Of a DNA stretch of 7,050 bases, positions 1-6,013 are shown one piece after another. Source of the DNA: Mageeibacillus sp. UBA5770 (GTDB lineage Bacteria > Bacillota_A > Clostridia > Saccharofermentanales > Saccharofermentanaceae); the NCBI GenBank assembly GCA_002418705.1, contig DIEQ01000087.1:1-7050 (forward strand), read 5' to 3'. Numbering within the stretch: the stretch's first letter is position 1; each line of letters begins with the position of its first letter. The translations under genes were made by a program, and so were the position numbers. The notes beneath the pieces were generated by a model. That model was not told where the DNA came from, did no database searches, and saw only the letters and a program-made list of their open reading frames with translations.

Positions 1-615
1 GGTCTTGCTGCATTACTGATGAATAAGTTTTTAGGGAGGAATCTATTTCGCGCGGTATTCTTTCTGCCCAACACGATGGGCGGCGTTGTAATGGGCTATA
101 TTTGGCGCTTTATCTTTTTGCTGGTTATTCAATACCTTGGAAGCATATTGAACTGGGCAGTATTTCAGTTGCCCTGGTTAGGGACACAGGAGACGGCCTT
201 TATCGCATTGGTGATCGTAAGCGTATGGCAGGGTGTAGGGTATGTAATGGTTATTATGATTGCAGGATTAACCGGAGTACCGCAGGATCTTTCAGAAACA
301 GCGACGATTGATGGCGCATCCTCATGGAAGATATTCTGGAAGATCAAAATTCCGTACTGTATGTCGTATGTAACCGTTTGCCTTTTCTGGACAATCGCTA
401 TGTCATTTAAAATGTTCGATGTTAATGTCGCTCTGACAAAAGGCGGGCCATACGGTTCTACGACACCCATGGCACTGCAGATTTACTACGATGCATTTAG
501 TGCGAACAGGTATGGTTTTGCAAATGCAGAGGCCATTATATTCTTTTTGATTATTTTCGCCGTGACATCCGTGCAGATGTTTTTCAGCGGGAGAAAGGAG
601 CGTGCTTTTCAATGA
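1..615 (+). CDS. Carbohydrate ABC transporter permease, MalF/UgpA type (5' truncated by window)
   Basis: Inner-membrane subunit of a CUT1-type sugar importer; it pairs with the next gene to form the translocation channel. The frame is open from base 1, and the residues before the first internal Met (GLAALL, then MNKFLGRNLFR) match the conserved segment ahead of the FFLPN stretch in this family, so the ATG at 19 is internal and the true start lies upstream. About 204 residues are present; family members are usually near 290-310, so roughly the N-terminal third is missing. The EAA loop that docks the ATPase is visible at about 280-354 (PQDLSETATIDGAS, then KIKIP). Several hydrophobic segments flank it, and the tail RKERAFQ is typical. 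The stop overlaps the next start by four bases (ATGA), indicating translational coupling. The substrate cannot be named from sequence alone. Confidence 0.93.
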   Translation, partial: GLAALLMNKFLGRNLFRAVFFLPNTMGGVVMGYIWRFIFLLVIQYLGSILNWAVFQLPWLGTQETAFIALVIVSVWQGVGYVMVIMIAGLTGVPQDLSETATIDGASSWKIFWKIKIPYCMSYVTVCLFWTIAMSFKMFDVNVALTKGGPYGSTTPMALQIYYDAFSANRYGFANAEAIIFFLIIFAVTSVQMFFSGRKERAFQ

Positions 616-1445
616 GAAGGATAGTGCGGCGAGGCGTAGGTTATTTTAAATTTTTAGCTACACTGATTTTTGCATTGTTTTTCTTTGCGCCATTTGCACT
701 GGTTTTACTTAATTCAATAAAGCCACAGAGCCAGATTATGACAGATCTTTTAGGATTGCCAACTACGTTTATGTGGGGAAATTACAGTAAGGCATGGAAA
801 ACGCTTGATATGTCCACTGTGCTGACTAATACAATTATTGTAACGATTACTGCTGTACTACTTATTATAATGCTGTCATCAATGGTCGCATACTGGTCGG
901 TACGACATCCTACAGGATACAGCAGAATATTCGAAAAATTACTGCTTGGTTCATTACTGATTCCATTTGCTTCTGTAATGCTTCCGCTCGTGAAAACCAT
1001 GAGTCTTCTCGGATTAAACAACAGCCTGTGGGGGGGCATCTTTACATACCTGGGCATCGGCCTTGCGTTTGCTACCTTTATTATGACAGGTGCCATGCGC
1101 GCTGTTCCCCTGGAGATTGAAGAGTCAGCGGTGATAGACGGGTGCAGTGTATTCCAGGTGTTTTTCCGAATTGTGCTGCCAATAATAAGCCCAACATTCC
1201 TGAGCATTTTCATTTTGGATCTTTTCTGGATTTGGAATGACTATATTGTTGCCTTGATAATGTTCAACAGCACACAACTGCATACTATGCAGTTAGCGAT
1301 CAACAAATTATTCGGCCTGCATGCAAACCAATGGGATATTGCGTTGCCTGCAATTATCATGAGCATTGCTCCAATACTAATCATCAATGTGTTGCTGCAA
1401 AAGAAAATCATCGCAGGTATTGCATCCGGTGCGGTCAAGGGGTAA
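612..1445 (+). CDS. Carbohydrate ABC transporter permease, MalG/UgpE type
   Basis: Second membrane subunit of the same sugar importer, 277 residues, a normal length for the family. About six membrane segments can be seen (near residues 13-34, 72-96, 108-128, 140-160, 194-216 and 245-263). The EAA loop lies at about 168-190 (EIEESAVIDGCS, ending RIVLP) and is the contact site for the cytoplasmic ATPase. The C-terminus, KKIIAGIASGAVKG, is the classic MalG-type ending. The start ATG overlaps the stop of the upstream permease (ATGA at 612-615), so this start is well supported and the two proteins are probably made in equal amounts. No ATPase gene is in the window; many CUT1 systems of Firmicutes use a shared MsmK-type ATPase encoded elsewhere, which is inference here. 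Confidence 0.95.
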   Translation: MRRIVRRGVGYFKFLATLIFALFFFAPFALVLLNSIKPQSQIMTDLLGLPTTFMWGNYSKAWKTLDMSTVLTNTIIVTITAVLLIIMLSSMVAYWSVRHPTGYSRIFEKLLLGSLLIPFASVMLPLVKTMSLLGLNNSLWGGIFTYLGIGLAFATFIMTGAMRAVPLEIEESAVIDGCSVFQVFFRIVLPIISPTFLSIFILDLFWIWNDYIVALIMFNSTQLHTMQLAINKLFGLHANQWDIALPAIIMSIAPILIINVLLQKKIIAGIASGAVKG

Positions 1446-1458
1446 CTGTCAAAGTTGT

Positions 1459-1473
1459 GTCAGAAATACTGAC
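1459..1473 (+). other. Small intergenic stem-loop before the binding-protein gene
   Basis: GTCAG (1459-1463) and CTGAC (1469-1473) form a perfect 5-bp stem with a 5-base AAATA loop in the 64-base gap between the permease and binding-protein genes. No T-run follows, so it is not an intrinsic terminator. Stem-loops at this place can shield the downstream message so that more binding protein than permease is made; that role is speculation, and a stem this short could be chance. Confidence 0.25.
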
Positions 1474-1497
1474 TAGCTGAGATAAATAAACAAAAGC

Positions 1498-1503
1498 AGG
1501 AGG
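1498..1503 (+). promoter_or_regulatory. Ribosome binding site of the binding-protein gene
   Basis: A full AGGAGG sits six bases before the ATG at 1510. It is stronger than the site of the overlapping permease gene, which fits the higher expression expected for a solute-binding protein. Confidence 0.85.
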
Positions 1504-1509
1504 AAAAAA

Positions 1510-2853
1510 ATGAAAAAGTTCAAATCGGTTGTAACGGTATTGCTCGCAATCATGCTATCGATCCCTATGTTTGGCTGTGCTGCTAAAAAAACCGAACTTA
1601 CAACTCAATCAAGTGAGGTGCAGGTTACAGAGCCGGGAACAGCAGAGTCAGCGACAACTGCGAGTTCCCAGGAACCATCTGGAAAGCCAGTGGAGATCTA
1701 TATCTATCAGTCCAAATATGAAATCGATGAAGCACTTAAAGCCGCATGCGCAGAATACACTGCACTAAATCCCAATGTAACTTTTGTAGTGGAGTCTAGT
1801 TCTTCCGGCGATTTCCAAACACAGTTAAAAGCTATGTTTTCCGGCAACACGGCTCCCGATATCTTTTCGACTGCAGGAAGTGTTGACCTGGCACTCATGT
1901 CAGAATACATGGAGGATCTCAGCAATGAGCCTTGGGTAGCATCGATGAGCGCACCGGCACTGGAAGGCAGCAGTTACCAGGGAACGGTTTACGGGTTCCC
2001 TCTTGCGGTTGAAGGACATGGTTTTCTGTATCACAAAGATATGTTCAAGGCAGCCGGAATTACAGAACTTCCCAAGACTCGCTCTGAGTTGGAGGCCGTG
2101 TGTGAAAAGTTAGTGGCAAATGGATTCACACCATTCTCTTCAAATTATTCAGAGTGGTATCAGGCGGCTATATTCGAATTCAATTCACCGATAGCCCGCC
2201 AGTCAGATCCTATGGCGTTTATTCAGGAGATGAATAACGGAACAGCAACGTTAGTTGGAAACAAAGATTTTGAAGATATGGCAGCTTTAATTTCTCTTGA
2301 AGTGAAATATGGCAAGAGCCCTCTTAATACCGATTTCAATACACAGGTTTCGGACTTTGCGACGAATCAGGCTGCTATGATGATTGGCGGTTCCTGGAGC
2401 CAGCCGGCGCTTGATGCCGTTGATCCTGATATGGATGTTGGTATGTTCCCAATACCTATGAGTGAAGATGCTGGCGCTAATGATAAATTTTATTCCAGCA
2501 GTGCTCCATTCTGGAGTATCAACAACGCTTCGGAGAGCAAGGAAGAATGCAAGAAGTTCCTGGAGTGGTTGGCAATGACTCCTGAAGGACAGAAAAACCT
2601 CACTACGGGCTTCAAACTTATTCCCGCCTTCAACAACATCAAGGCAGATGAATCGTCTATAGGGCCAATTGGAATTACCTTGAAGGAATACATAGATGCT
2701 GGTAAGACGTATGGTATTTACAGTTCGTACTATCCCAACGGTTTCGGGGGAGCTCAGCTGTTCGGTGAGACTATTACAAAATATGCAGCTGGTAAACTCA
2801 CAGCTGACCAGTTGCTGGAGCAGCTCCAGGAAGATTGGAAATCTTCAAATTAA
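1510..2853 (+). CDS. Extracellular solute-binding lipoprotein of a sugar ABC transporter (family 1)
   Basis: Captures the substrate outside the membrane and delivers it to the two permeases encoded just upstream. The 447-residue protein starts with a lipoprotein signal: charged MKKFK, a hydrophobic stretch at about 7-20, and a lipobox ending MFGC, with Cys23 the likely lipidated residue. A Ser/Thr/Glu/Gln-rich linker follows to about residue 58, then the mature domain beginning PVEIYIYQ. Features of family 1 binding proteins include APDIFS at about 115-120, a YGFPLAVEGHGFLYHKDMF segment (hinge and strand region), NQAAMMIGGSW, and a C-terminal Ala/Leu-rich helix ending in QLQEDWK. Length is normal. 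Gene order permease-permease-binding protein is less usual than binding protein first but does occur in Firmicutes. A terminator follows, so this closes the operon. The sugar specificity cannot be told. Confidence 0.95.
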   Translation: MKKFKSVVTVLLAIMLSIPMFGCAAKKTELTTQSSEVQVTEPGTAESATTASSQEPSGKPVEIYIYQSKYEIDEALKAACAEYTALNPNVTFVVESSSSGDFQTQLKAMFSGNTAPDIFSTAGSVDLALMSEYMEDLSNEPWVASMSAPALEGSSYQGTVYGFPLAVEGHGFLYHKDMFKAAGITELPKTRSELEAVCEKLVANGFTPFSSNYSEWYQAAIFEFNSPIARQSDPMAFIQEMNNGTATLVGNKDFEDMAALISLEVKYGKSPLNTDFNTQVSDFATNQAAMMIGGSWSQPALDAVDPDMDVGMFPIPMSEDAGANDKFYSSSAPFWSINNASESKEECKKFLEWLAMTPEGQKNLTTGFKLIPAFNNIKADESSIGPIGITLKEYIDAGKTYGIYSSYYPNGFGGAQLFGETITKYAAGKLTADQLLEQLQEDWKSSN

Positions 2854-2905
2854 CTGCAGACGCAAATAGTAAATTTGGAATAGAAAAACATTACACGTAC
2901 TTAAT

Positions 2906-2942
2906 AAAGAAGGCAGCATCTCATGTATGTTGCCTTCTTTTT
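2906..2942 (+). terminator. Intrinsic terminator of the sugar ABC transporter operon
   Basis: AAAGAAGGCAGCAT (2906-2919) pairs with ATGTTGCCTTCTTT (2927-2940): a 14-bp stem with one G-U pair, a 7-base loop (2920-2926), and a run of five Ts at 2938-2942. It lies about 50 bases past the stop of the binding-protein gene. The stem is nearly symmetric in its A and T tails, so it might also act on the other strand, but no minus-strand gene approaches from the right here. Confidence 0.88.
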
Positions 2943-2957
2943 ACTAAAAGATATAAA
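2930..2957 (+). promoter_or_regulatory. Possible promoter of the esterase gene
   Basis: TTGCCT (2930-2935) and TATAAA (2952-2957) are spaced by 16 bases and lie about 57 bases before the esterase start. The -35 element is inside the terminator arm, which lowers confidence. The esterase needs its own promoter if the upstream terminator is efficient; this is the best candidate I can see. Confidence 0.3.
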
Positions 2958-3013
2958 ACTTTGAACATAAGAGGTTTTATGAAAGAAATGACAATATGTG
3001 AGGAAAAAGTAAT

Positions 3014-3853
3014 ATGGCACATATTCACTTAAAGTTATTTGCACATACACTAAATAAAAACACTGATGTTAATATTATCCTTCCTACTCCAAATTCAGAT
3101 GAATTAATGGAGAAGGAAGAGAACAGGTACTTCCGTGATGATATGCAATACCAGGTGTTATATCTTCTCCACGGTACTTACGGGGATTATAGCGACTGGT
3201 GCCGCAATACTTGTATCGAACGTTATGCACAGATGCATAAAATAGCCATTGTTATGCCCTCAGCTGAAAACAGTTTTTATCAGGATATGGTGCACGGACC
3301 AAAGTACTTGACTTACCTAACTGAAGAACTTCCTTTATATCTATGCCGCCTGTTTCCCATAAGCACAAAACGGGAAGACACCTTTATTGCCGGATTATCC
3401 ATGGGTGGATATGGAGCCTGGCATATAGCGCTAACAAAACCGGACCAATATGCAGCAGCTGCAAGCCTGTCGGGCGTTCTGGACTTTAGTCTTTTCGTGG
3501 ATGAATGGCTTAGCCAAAGTGAATCAGGCGAATCGTTTGAGAGAGTAGTACCATGGCCTATAAAGGCAATATTCGGTGAGCAGGAACTGGAAAAGATAAA
3601 ACTTTCTGATGCAAACCTAATGGTTCAAATTAAAAAAATTATACAAAATAATAACGTATTACCAAAACTATATTATACAATTGGTAAAGGTGATTTCTTA
3701 TATACGAACTGCGAAAGTGCTAATAAATTGCTTGAGGAACTTGGCATATCGGTAGAATTTGAAGAATATTACGGCCAGCACGATTGGACATTTTGGGATG
3801 CCCAAATACAGCGAGTATTGGAATGGCTTCCACTGAAAAGGACTACTGTGTAA
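3014..3853 (+). CDS. Alpha/beta-hydrolase esterase (tributyrin esterase EstA / CE1-like, esterase D family)
   Basis: Predicted cytoplasmic serine esterase of 279 residues with no signal peptide. The N-terminus (VNIILP near residues 19-24) and the LLHGTYGD oxyanion-loop segment (51-58) are typical of the putative esterase family PF00756. The nucleophile elbow GLSMGGYGA places the catalytic Ser at 129. Asp227 in GKGDFLY and His256 in GQHDWTFWD complete the triad; this GxHDWxFWD ending is characteristic of the family. Length is slightly above the roughly 260 usual for EstA-like enzymes. The start is supported by GTGAGG at 2998-3003, ten bases upstream. Related enzymes remove acetyl or other short acyl groups, including from sugars, so a link to the adjacent sugar importer is plausible, but the terminator between them means a shared operon is not shown. 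The natural substrate is unknown. Confidence 0.92.
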   Translation: MAHIHLKLFAHTLNKNTDVNIILPTPNSDELMEKEENRYFRDDMQYQVLYLLHGTYGDYSDWCRNTCIERYAQMHKIAIVMPSAENSFYQDMVHGPKYLTYLTEELPLYLCRLFPISTKREDTFIAGLSMGGYGAWHIALTKPDQYAAAASLSGVLDFSLFVDEWLSQSESGESFERVVPWPIKAIFGEQELEKIKLSDANLMVQIKKIIQNNNVLPKLYYTIGKGDFLYTNCESANKLLEELGISVEFEEYYGQHDWTFWDAQIQRVLEWLPLKRTTV

Positions 3854-3941
3854 TTCTTTGGGTGCTGATCAACTTCATGTAAAGATACGGACATCTGATA
3901 CGGAGAAATATAATTTGAGTGATCCCATAAGGTCTTTCCTA
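3854..3941. other. Intergenic gap between esterase and lysR remnant
   Basis: I see no gene here. The only structure is a short direct repeat, GATACGGA at 3884-3891 and again at 3897-3904 (13-base period). No convincing terminator for the esterase gene is visible. Confidence 0.4.
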
Positions 3942-4124
3942 CTAATCAGTGGATAATTCCTTCTGTAAATTTTCCCAAAAGAGCCGTGCGGGTTTAGAAA
4001 AAAATTGATATTTTTTCCATACAATATCAAGACATAAGGCATAACCGACTCCTTCAGCTACCATGATGGAAGCATTGTATAAAAGATTGTATGTAGTAAC
4101 TATATTCGATTTATCAATGTTTGT
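3942..4124 (-). pseudogene. LysR-family regulator remnant: C-terminal fragment with an internal deletion
   Basis: About 60 sense codons read on the minus strand from roughly 4124 to a TAG at 3944-3942. NIVTTYNLLYNASIMV, then AEGVGYALCLD, corresponds to the conserved late part of the LysR substrate-binding domain, and VWKKYQFFSKPARLFW to the typical C-terminal end in clostridial members. In intact proteins I expect roughly 25 residues between the GYALCLD segment and VWKKYQ; here only one Ile separates them, suggesting an in-frame deletion at about 4020-4028. The DNA-binding helix-turn-helix and most of the effector domain are absent, and there is no start codon with a ribosome binding site. 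It follows two other remnants on the same strand downstream of the flavodoxin gene. The family call rests on recalled consensus, not a search. Confidence 0.72.
3998..4030 (-). terminator. Possible AT-rich intrinsic terminator on the minus strand, inside the lysR remnant
   Basis: On the minus strand TTGATATT (4030-4023) and AATATCAA (4012-4005) form a perfect 8-bp stem with a 10-base loop, followed by seven Ts (4004-3998). The stem has only one G-C pair, so it would be weak. It spans the apparent deletion point of the lysR remnant, so it may be an accident of that join. It could still end transcripts coming from the flavodoxin gene. Confidence 0.3.
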
Positions 4125-4172
4125 TTACTTATAGTGTAACCGCATACGAAGAATGATTATTGTTTTTTCATT
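4125..4172 (-). pseudogene. C-terminal scrap of a YoeB/Txe-type toxin
   Basis: Sixteen codons or fewer, minus strand, ending at TAA 4127-4125, read in the same frame as the second part of the antitoxin remnant. The peptide NEKTIIILRMRLHYK resembles the last strand of YoeB/Txe mRNA interferases, where a run of Ile/Val is followed by R-M-x-x-H-Y or C-R-x-H-Y at the very C-terminus; the final His-Tyr pair is part of the active site. A toxin gene is what should follow a yefM antitoxin, which strengthens the reading. The whole N-terminal part of the toxin (about 70 residues) and the C-terminus of the antitoxin appear to be lost in one deletion near 4172. The match is short, so chance resemblance is possible. 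Confidence 0.5.
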
Positions 4173-4314
4173 CATTGCATTCCAGTCATCGCACGATATT
4201 AGTACTACATCGCCGTCCTTTCCTGTTATTAGTACAGGAATATGTGTTTTTATTGACTGACTTAATTATCTGATACAGATTTTTACGAGCAGACGATATT
4301 TTGATTGTATCCAT
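4173..4314 (-). pseudogene. yefM: YefM/Phd-family antitoxin remnant, frameshifted and truncated
   Basis: Minus strand, starting with the ATG at 4314-4312. The first frame reads MDTIKISSARKNLYQIIK then SVNKN, a classic YefM N-terminus (DNA-binding domain). At about 4245 the sense continues one base out of frame as HIPVLITGKDGDVVLI, then SCDDWNAM, matching the conserved PV-I-TGK-G--V-(L/I)S--DW-A core. One extra base at 4245 (or an equivalent change) explains the break; without it the first frame meets TGA at 4188-4186. The second frame has no start of its own, because a TAA lies at 4268-4266. After DDWNAM the antitoxin's toxin-binding C-terminal region is missing and the frame passes into a toxin-like ending. 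A full antitoxin is about 85-90 residues; about 47 are recognisable here. Inactivation is clear if the sequence is correct. Confidence 0.8.
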
Positions 4315-4319
4315 ATGCA

Positions 4320-4787
4320 TCAGAACAAGCTGCACACTTCATCAGCCAATTCACCAATCATCGCATCACGATTTTTACTCTTCCAGAACACGATGCCCGT
4401 TCCAACAACAATACCGCCTTTGGATTCACAGATATTCTTCATGCCCGTGATGGCGCGGGTGCCGCCTGTCCAATTTGAATTTAATTGCTTGGTTACGAAA
4501 CAAGCGACTTTTTGATCTTTCAGTGAAGAGATCTGCTTCAGATATGCCGAAATCACAGGTGAAATGGAAAAGCCGCGAACGGGTGCCCCGAAAACATATG
4601 CATCGTATCCGCTTGGTATTGGAGGATTATCAATGATAAACGATGGGTTGTTTGGCTGTTCTCCGCCCCTAATTTTAATCTGATCGATTTCTGCCGAATG
4701 TCCGGCCTGCACCAGTTTGTCACGAATCTTCTGAGCTACGGCTAAAGTGTTGCCGCTGTAAGAGTGAACAATAATACCAATTTTCAT
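4320..4787 (-). CDS. Flavodoxin-family protein
   Basis: A 155-residue single-domain flavodoxin-fold protein, likely a cytoplasmic FMN-binding electron carrier or small oxidoreductase. The FMN phosphate-binding loop is HSYSGNT at residues 8-14, right after the first beta strand (MKIGIIV). The strand YDAYVFGAPVRGF at 61-73 and the segment VACFVTKQ at 94-101 fit the family fold. I chose the ATG at 4787 because GGAGG (4797-4793) sits five bases upstream and the protein then begins at the first strand. An in-frame ATG at 4799, preceded by CAGGAG (4814-4809), is a real alternative and would add four residues (MEDI). The stop TGA overlaps an ATG (TGATG at 4322-4318) that reads into the antitoxin remnant. 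Flavodoxin genes often neighbour LysR regulators in clostridia, and a LysR remnant lies downstream here. Confidence 0.92.
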   Translation of the reverse strand: MKIGIIVHSYSGNTLAVAQKIRDKLVQAGHSAEIDQIKIRGGEQPNNPSFIIDNPPIPSGYDAYVFGAPVRGFSISPVISAYLKQISSLKDQKVACFVTKQLNSNWTGGTRAITGMKNICESKGGIVVGTGIVFWKSKNRDAMIGELADEVCSLF

Positions 4788-4836
4788 AATATCCTCCATT
4801 CTATTTTTCTCCTGAACATATATGCCTGATTAATTA

Positions 4837-4866
4837 ATTCTACATCAGCTCACATATGAAATTCAA
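4837..4866 (-). promoter_or_regulatory. Candidate promoter of the flavodoxin gene
   Basis: On the minus strand TTGAAT (4866-4861) and TAGAAT (4842-4837) are separated by 18 bases, with the -10 about 50 bases before the ATG at 4787. Each box differs from consensus at one or two positions. The AT-rich TTAATTAATT next to the -10 box is a short palindrome that could be part of an operator, but this is unproven. Confidence 0.42.
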
Positions 4867-5012
4867 GGAACGCCTTAACAGATAATCGAATGGTGAATGG
4901 GCTGTCCTAATTATGTCGATCCGGCTGCAGCATCCAAGCACATCTCTCCAGTTTAATAACGCCTTCCTGCGATTCGTGGTAAAATTCAATTGTAGAGAAT
5001 GTGTTCAGCAGC
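4867..5012. other. Intergenic region between divergent flavodoxin and metallophosphoesterase genes
   Basis: I see no gene with a start, a ribosome binding site and recognisable content. A minus-strand frame is open across most of it but ends at TAG 4842-4840 and shows no family I know. TAAAAT at 4980-4985 could be a -10 box for the gene to the right, but no acceptable -35 box stands at the right distance. Confidence 0.35.
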
Positions 5013-5020
5013 AAGAGAGG
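5013..5020 (+). promoter_or_regulatory. Ribosome binding site that sets the metallophosphoesterase start
   Basis: AAGAGAGG lies eight bases before the ATG at 5029. The earlier in-frame ATG at 4999 has no comparable site, so the ten-residue N-terminal extension (MCSAAREVAA) it would add is probably not translated. Confidence 0.7.
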
Positions 5021-5028
5021 TGGCCGCT

Positions 5029-5922
5029 ATGAAGACGGACGAGAGACTGACAGAGGCATACAATAATGCCAGAGTCGAGTACTTTGGCGTCAATTCGAAA
5101 TATATAATTATCAGCGACTGCCACCGCGGCAACGGTGGGCTGTCTGATGAGTTTACCAAGAATCAGAATATATATCTGCATGCCCTTGATTATTATTTGC
5201 GGAACGGATATGTCTATGTCGAAGCGGGTGACGGCGATGAACTTTGGGAGCACCCGCATTATAGAAATATCATTGTAGCCCACGTCGATTCGTTTGATAT
5301 CATTAAGAAATTTCATGATGCCGGTCGGCTGATTATGCTGTACGGGAATCATAATATGTATCTGCAGGATCAGCATTATGTCGAGAAAAACCTCTATTCC
5401 TATTTCAACGATTTTCGAGATATGACGTATGAATTACTCAAAGGAATTCAACCCTGTGAGGCGCTTCTTCTAAAAAACAAGGAGACAGGGCAGGAAATCC
5501 TGACCGTCCACGGCCATCAGGGTGACTTCCCCAATGACCAGTTCTGGCATTTTTCCATGTTTTCGCTTAAATATTTCTGGCGGTTCATGCATGCATTCGG
5601 ATTCAAGAATCCTGCAAGTCCCGTAAATAATATGTATAAGACTCACAAGATTGAGAAGAGTTATAAGAAGTGGATTGACAAGCACCGGACGATGCTTATA
5701 TGCGGTCATACACACAGATTCAAATACCCCAAGAAAGATGAGCTTCCCTATTTCAACACAGGCTGCTGCCTGTACCCGACAAGTATAACAGGAATTGAAA
5801 TTGTAGGCGGCATCATTCAACTTGTCAGGTGGCGGACCATTGCAAACGATGATGGCGTGCTGCAGATTAGACGTGACAATCTTCGGGGACCGGACCCGAT
5901 TAAAAAATTCGATATCAAATGA
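5029..5922 (+). CDS. Calcineurin-like metallophosphoesterase (LpxH-like motif layout)
   Basis: Predicted cytoplasmic dinuclear-metal phosphohydrolase, 297 residues. The full set of family motifs is in order: D30-x-H32 in IIISDCHRGN, GDGDE at 67-71 giving the second metal Asp and following acid, GNHN at 106-109 with the catalytic Asn-His pair, HGHQGD at 161-166, and GHTHR at 226-230. A Phe/Trp/Tyr-rich insert at about 170-192 (HFSMFSLKYFWRFMHAF) lies between the last two motifs, where LpxH-like enzymes carry a helical cap that shapes the substrate pocket. A Gram-positive host would have no lipid A, so the true substrate is probably another phosphodiester or pyrophosphate; I cannot name it. No signal peptide or membrane segment is evident. 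The alanine dehydrogenase gene follows 91 bases downstream on the same strand with no clear terminator between them. Confidence 0.9.
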   Translation: MKTDERLTEAYNNARVEYFGVNSKYIIISDCHRGNGGLSDEFTKNQNIYLHALDYYLRNGYVYVEAGDGDELWEHPHYRNIIVAHVDSFDIIKKFHDAGRLIMLYGNHNMYLQDQHYVEKNLYSYFNDFRDMTYELLKGIQPCEALLLKNKETGQEILTVHGHQGDFPNDQFWHFSMFSLKYFWRFMHAFGFKNPASPVNNMYKTHKIEKSYKKWIDKHRTMLICGHTHRFKYPKKDELPYFNTGCCLYPTSITGIEIVGGIIQLVRWRTIANDDGVLQIRRDNLRGPDPIKKFDIK

Positions 5923-6013
5923 TGGAACGGTGGACGGTGTCGGTGCAGGCAGGCCTTGTTGATACGGGAGGCGGAGTCAGAGGATCAGTGATCGGGATGC
6001 AGAGGAGGCTTTT
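5923..6013 (+). promoter_or_regulatory. Leader of ald with strong ribosome binding site
   Basis: AGGAGG at 6003-6008 lies five bases before the ATG at 6014 and fixes the ald start. The remaining gap is GC-rich, with no terminator and no convincing promoter, so readthrough from the upstream phosphoesterase gene is possible. Confidence 0.6.

Noticed and set aside
1455..1486. Possible promoter before the binding-protein gene (TTGTGT and GATAAA)
   Set aside because: The spacing of about 20 bases is too long and the boxes are poor. Cotranscription with the permeases is simpler.
2835..3032. Plus-strand reading frame from the end of the binding-protein gene into the esterase start
   Set aside because: It runs through the terminator hairpin and has no recognisable content. 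A shorter version from the ATG at 2979 (17 codons, preceded by AGAGG) could be a leader peptide overlapping the esterase start, but nothing else supports it.
3884..3904. Two copies of GATACGGA as a possible operator or attachment site
   Set aside because: The repeat is only eight bases, occurs twice, and has no associated integrase, palindrome or promoter.
4315..4515. Plus-strand reading frame opposite the flavodoxin gene
   Set aside because: It is antisense to the end of a well-supported gene, lacks a ribosome binding site and resembles no family.
4840..4998. Open minus-strand frame in the intergenic region upstream of the flavodoxin gene
   Set aside because: It overlaps the candidate flavodoxin promoter, has no supported start and I could not match its peptide to any family, so I treat it as chance.
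4999..5028. Upstream ATG giving the metallophosphoesterase a ten-residue extension
   Set aside because: No good ribosome binding site precedes it, whereas the ATG at 5029 has AAGAGAGG at proper spacing.
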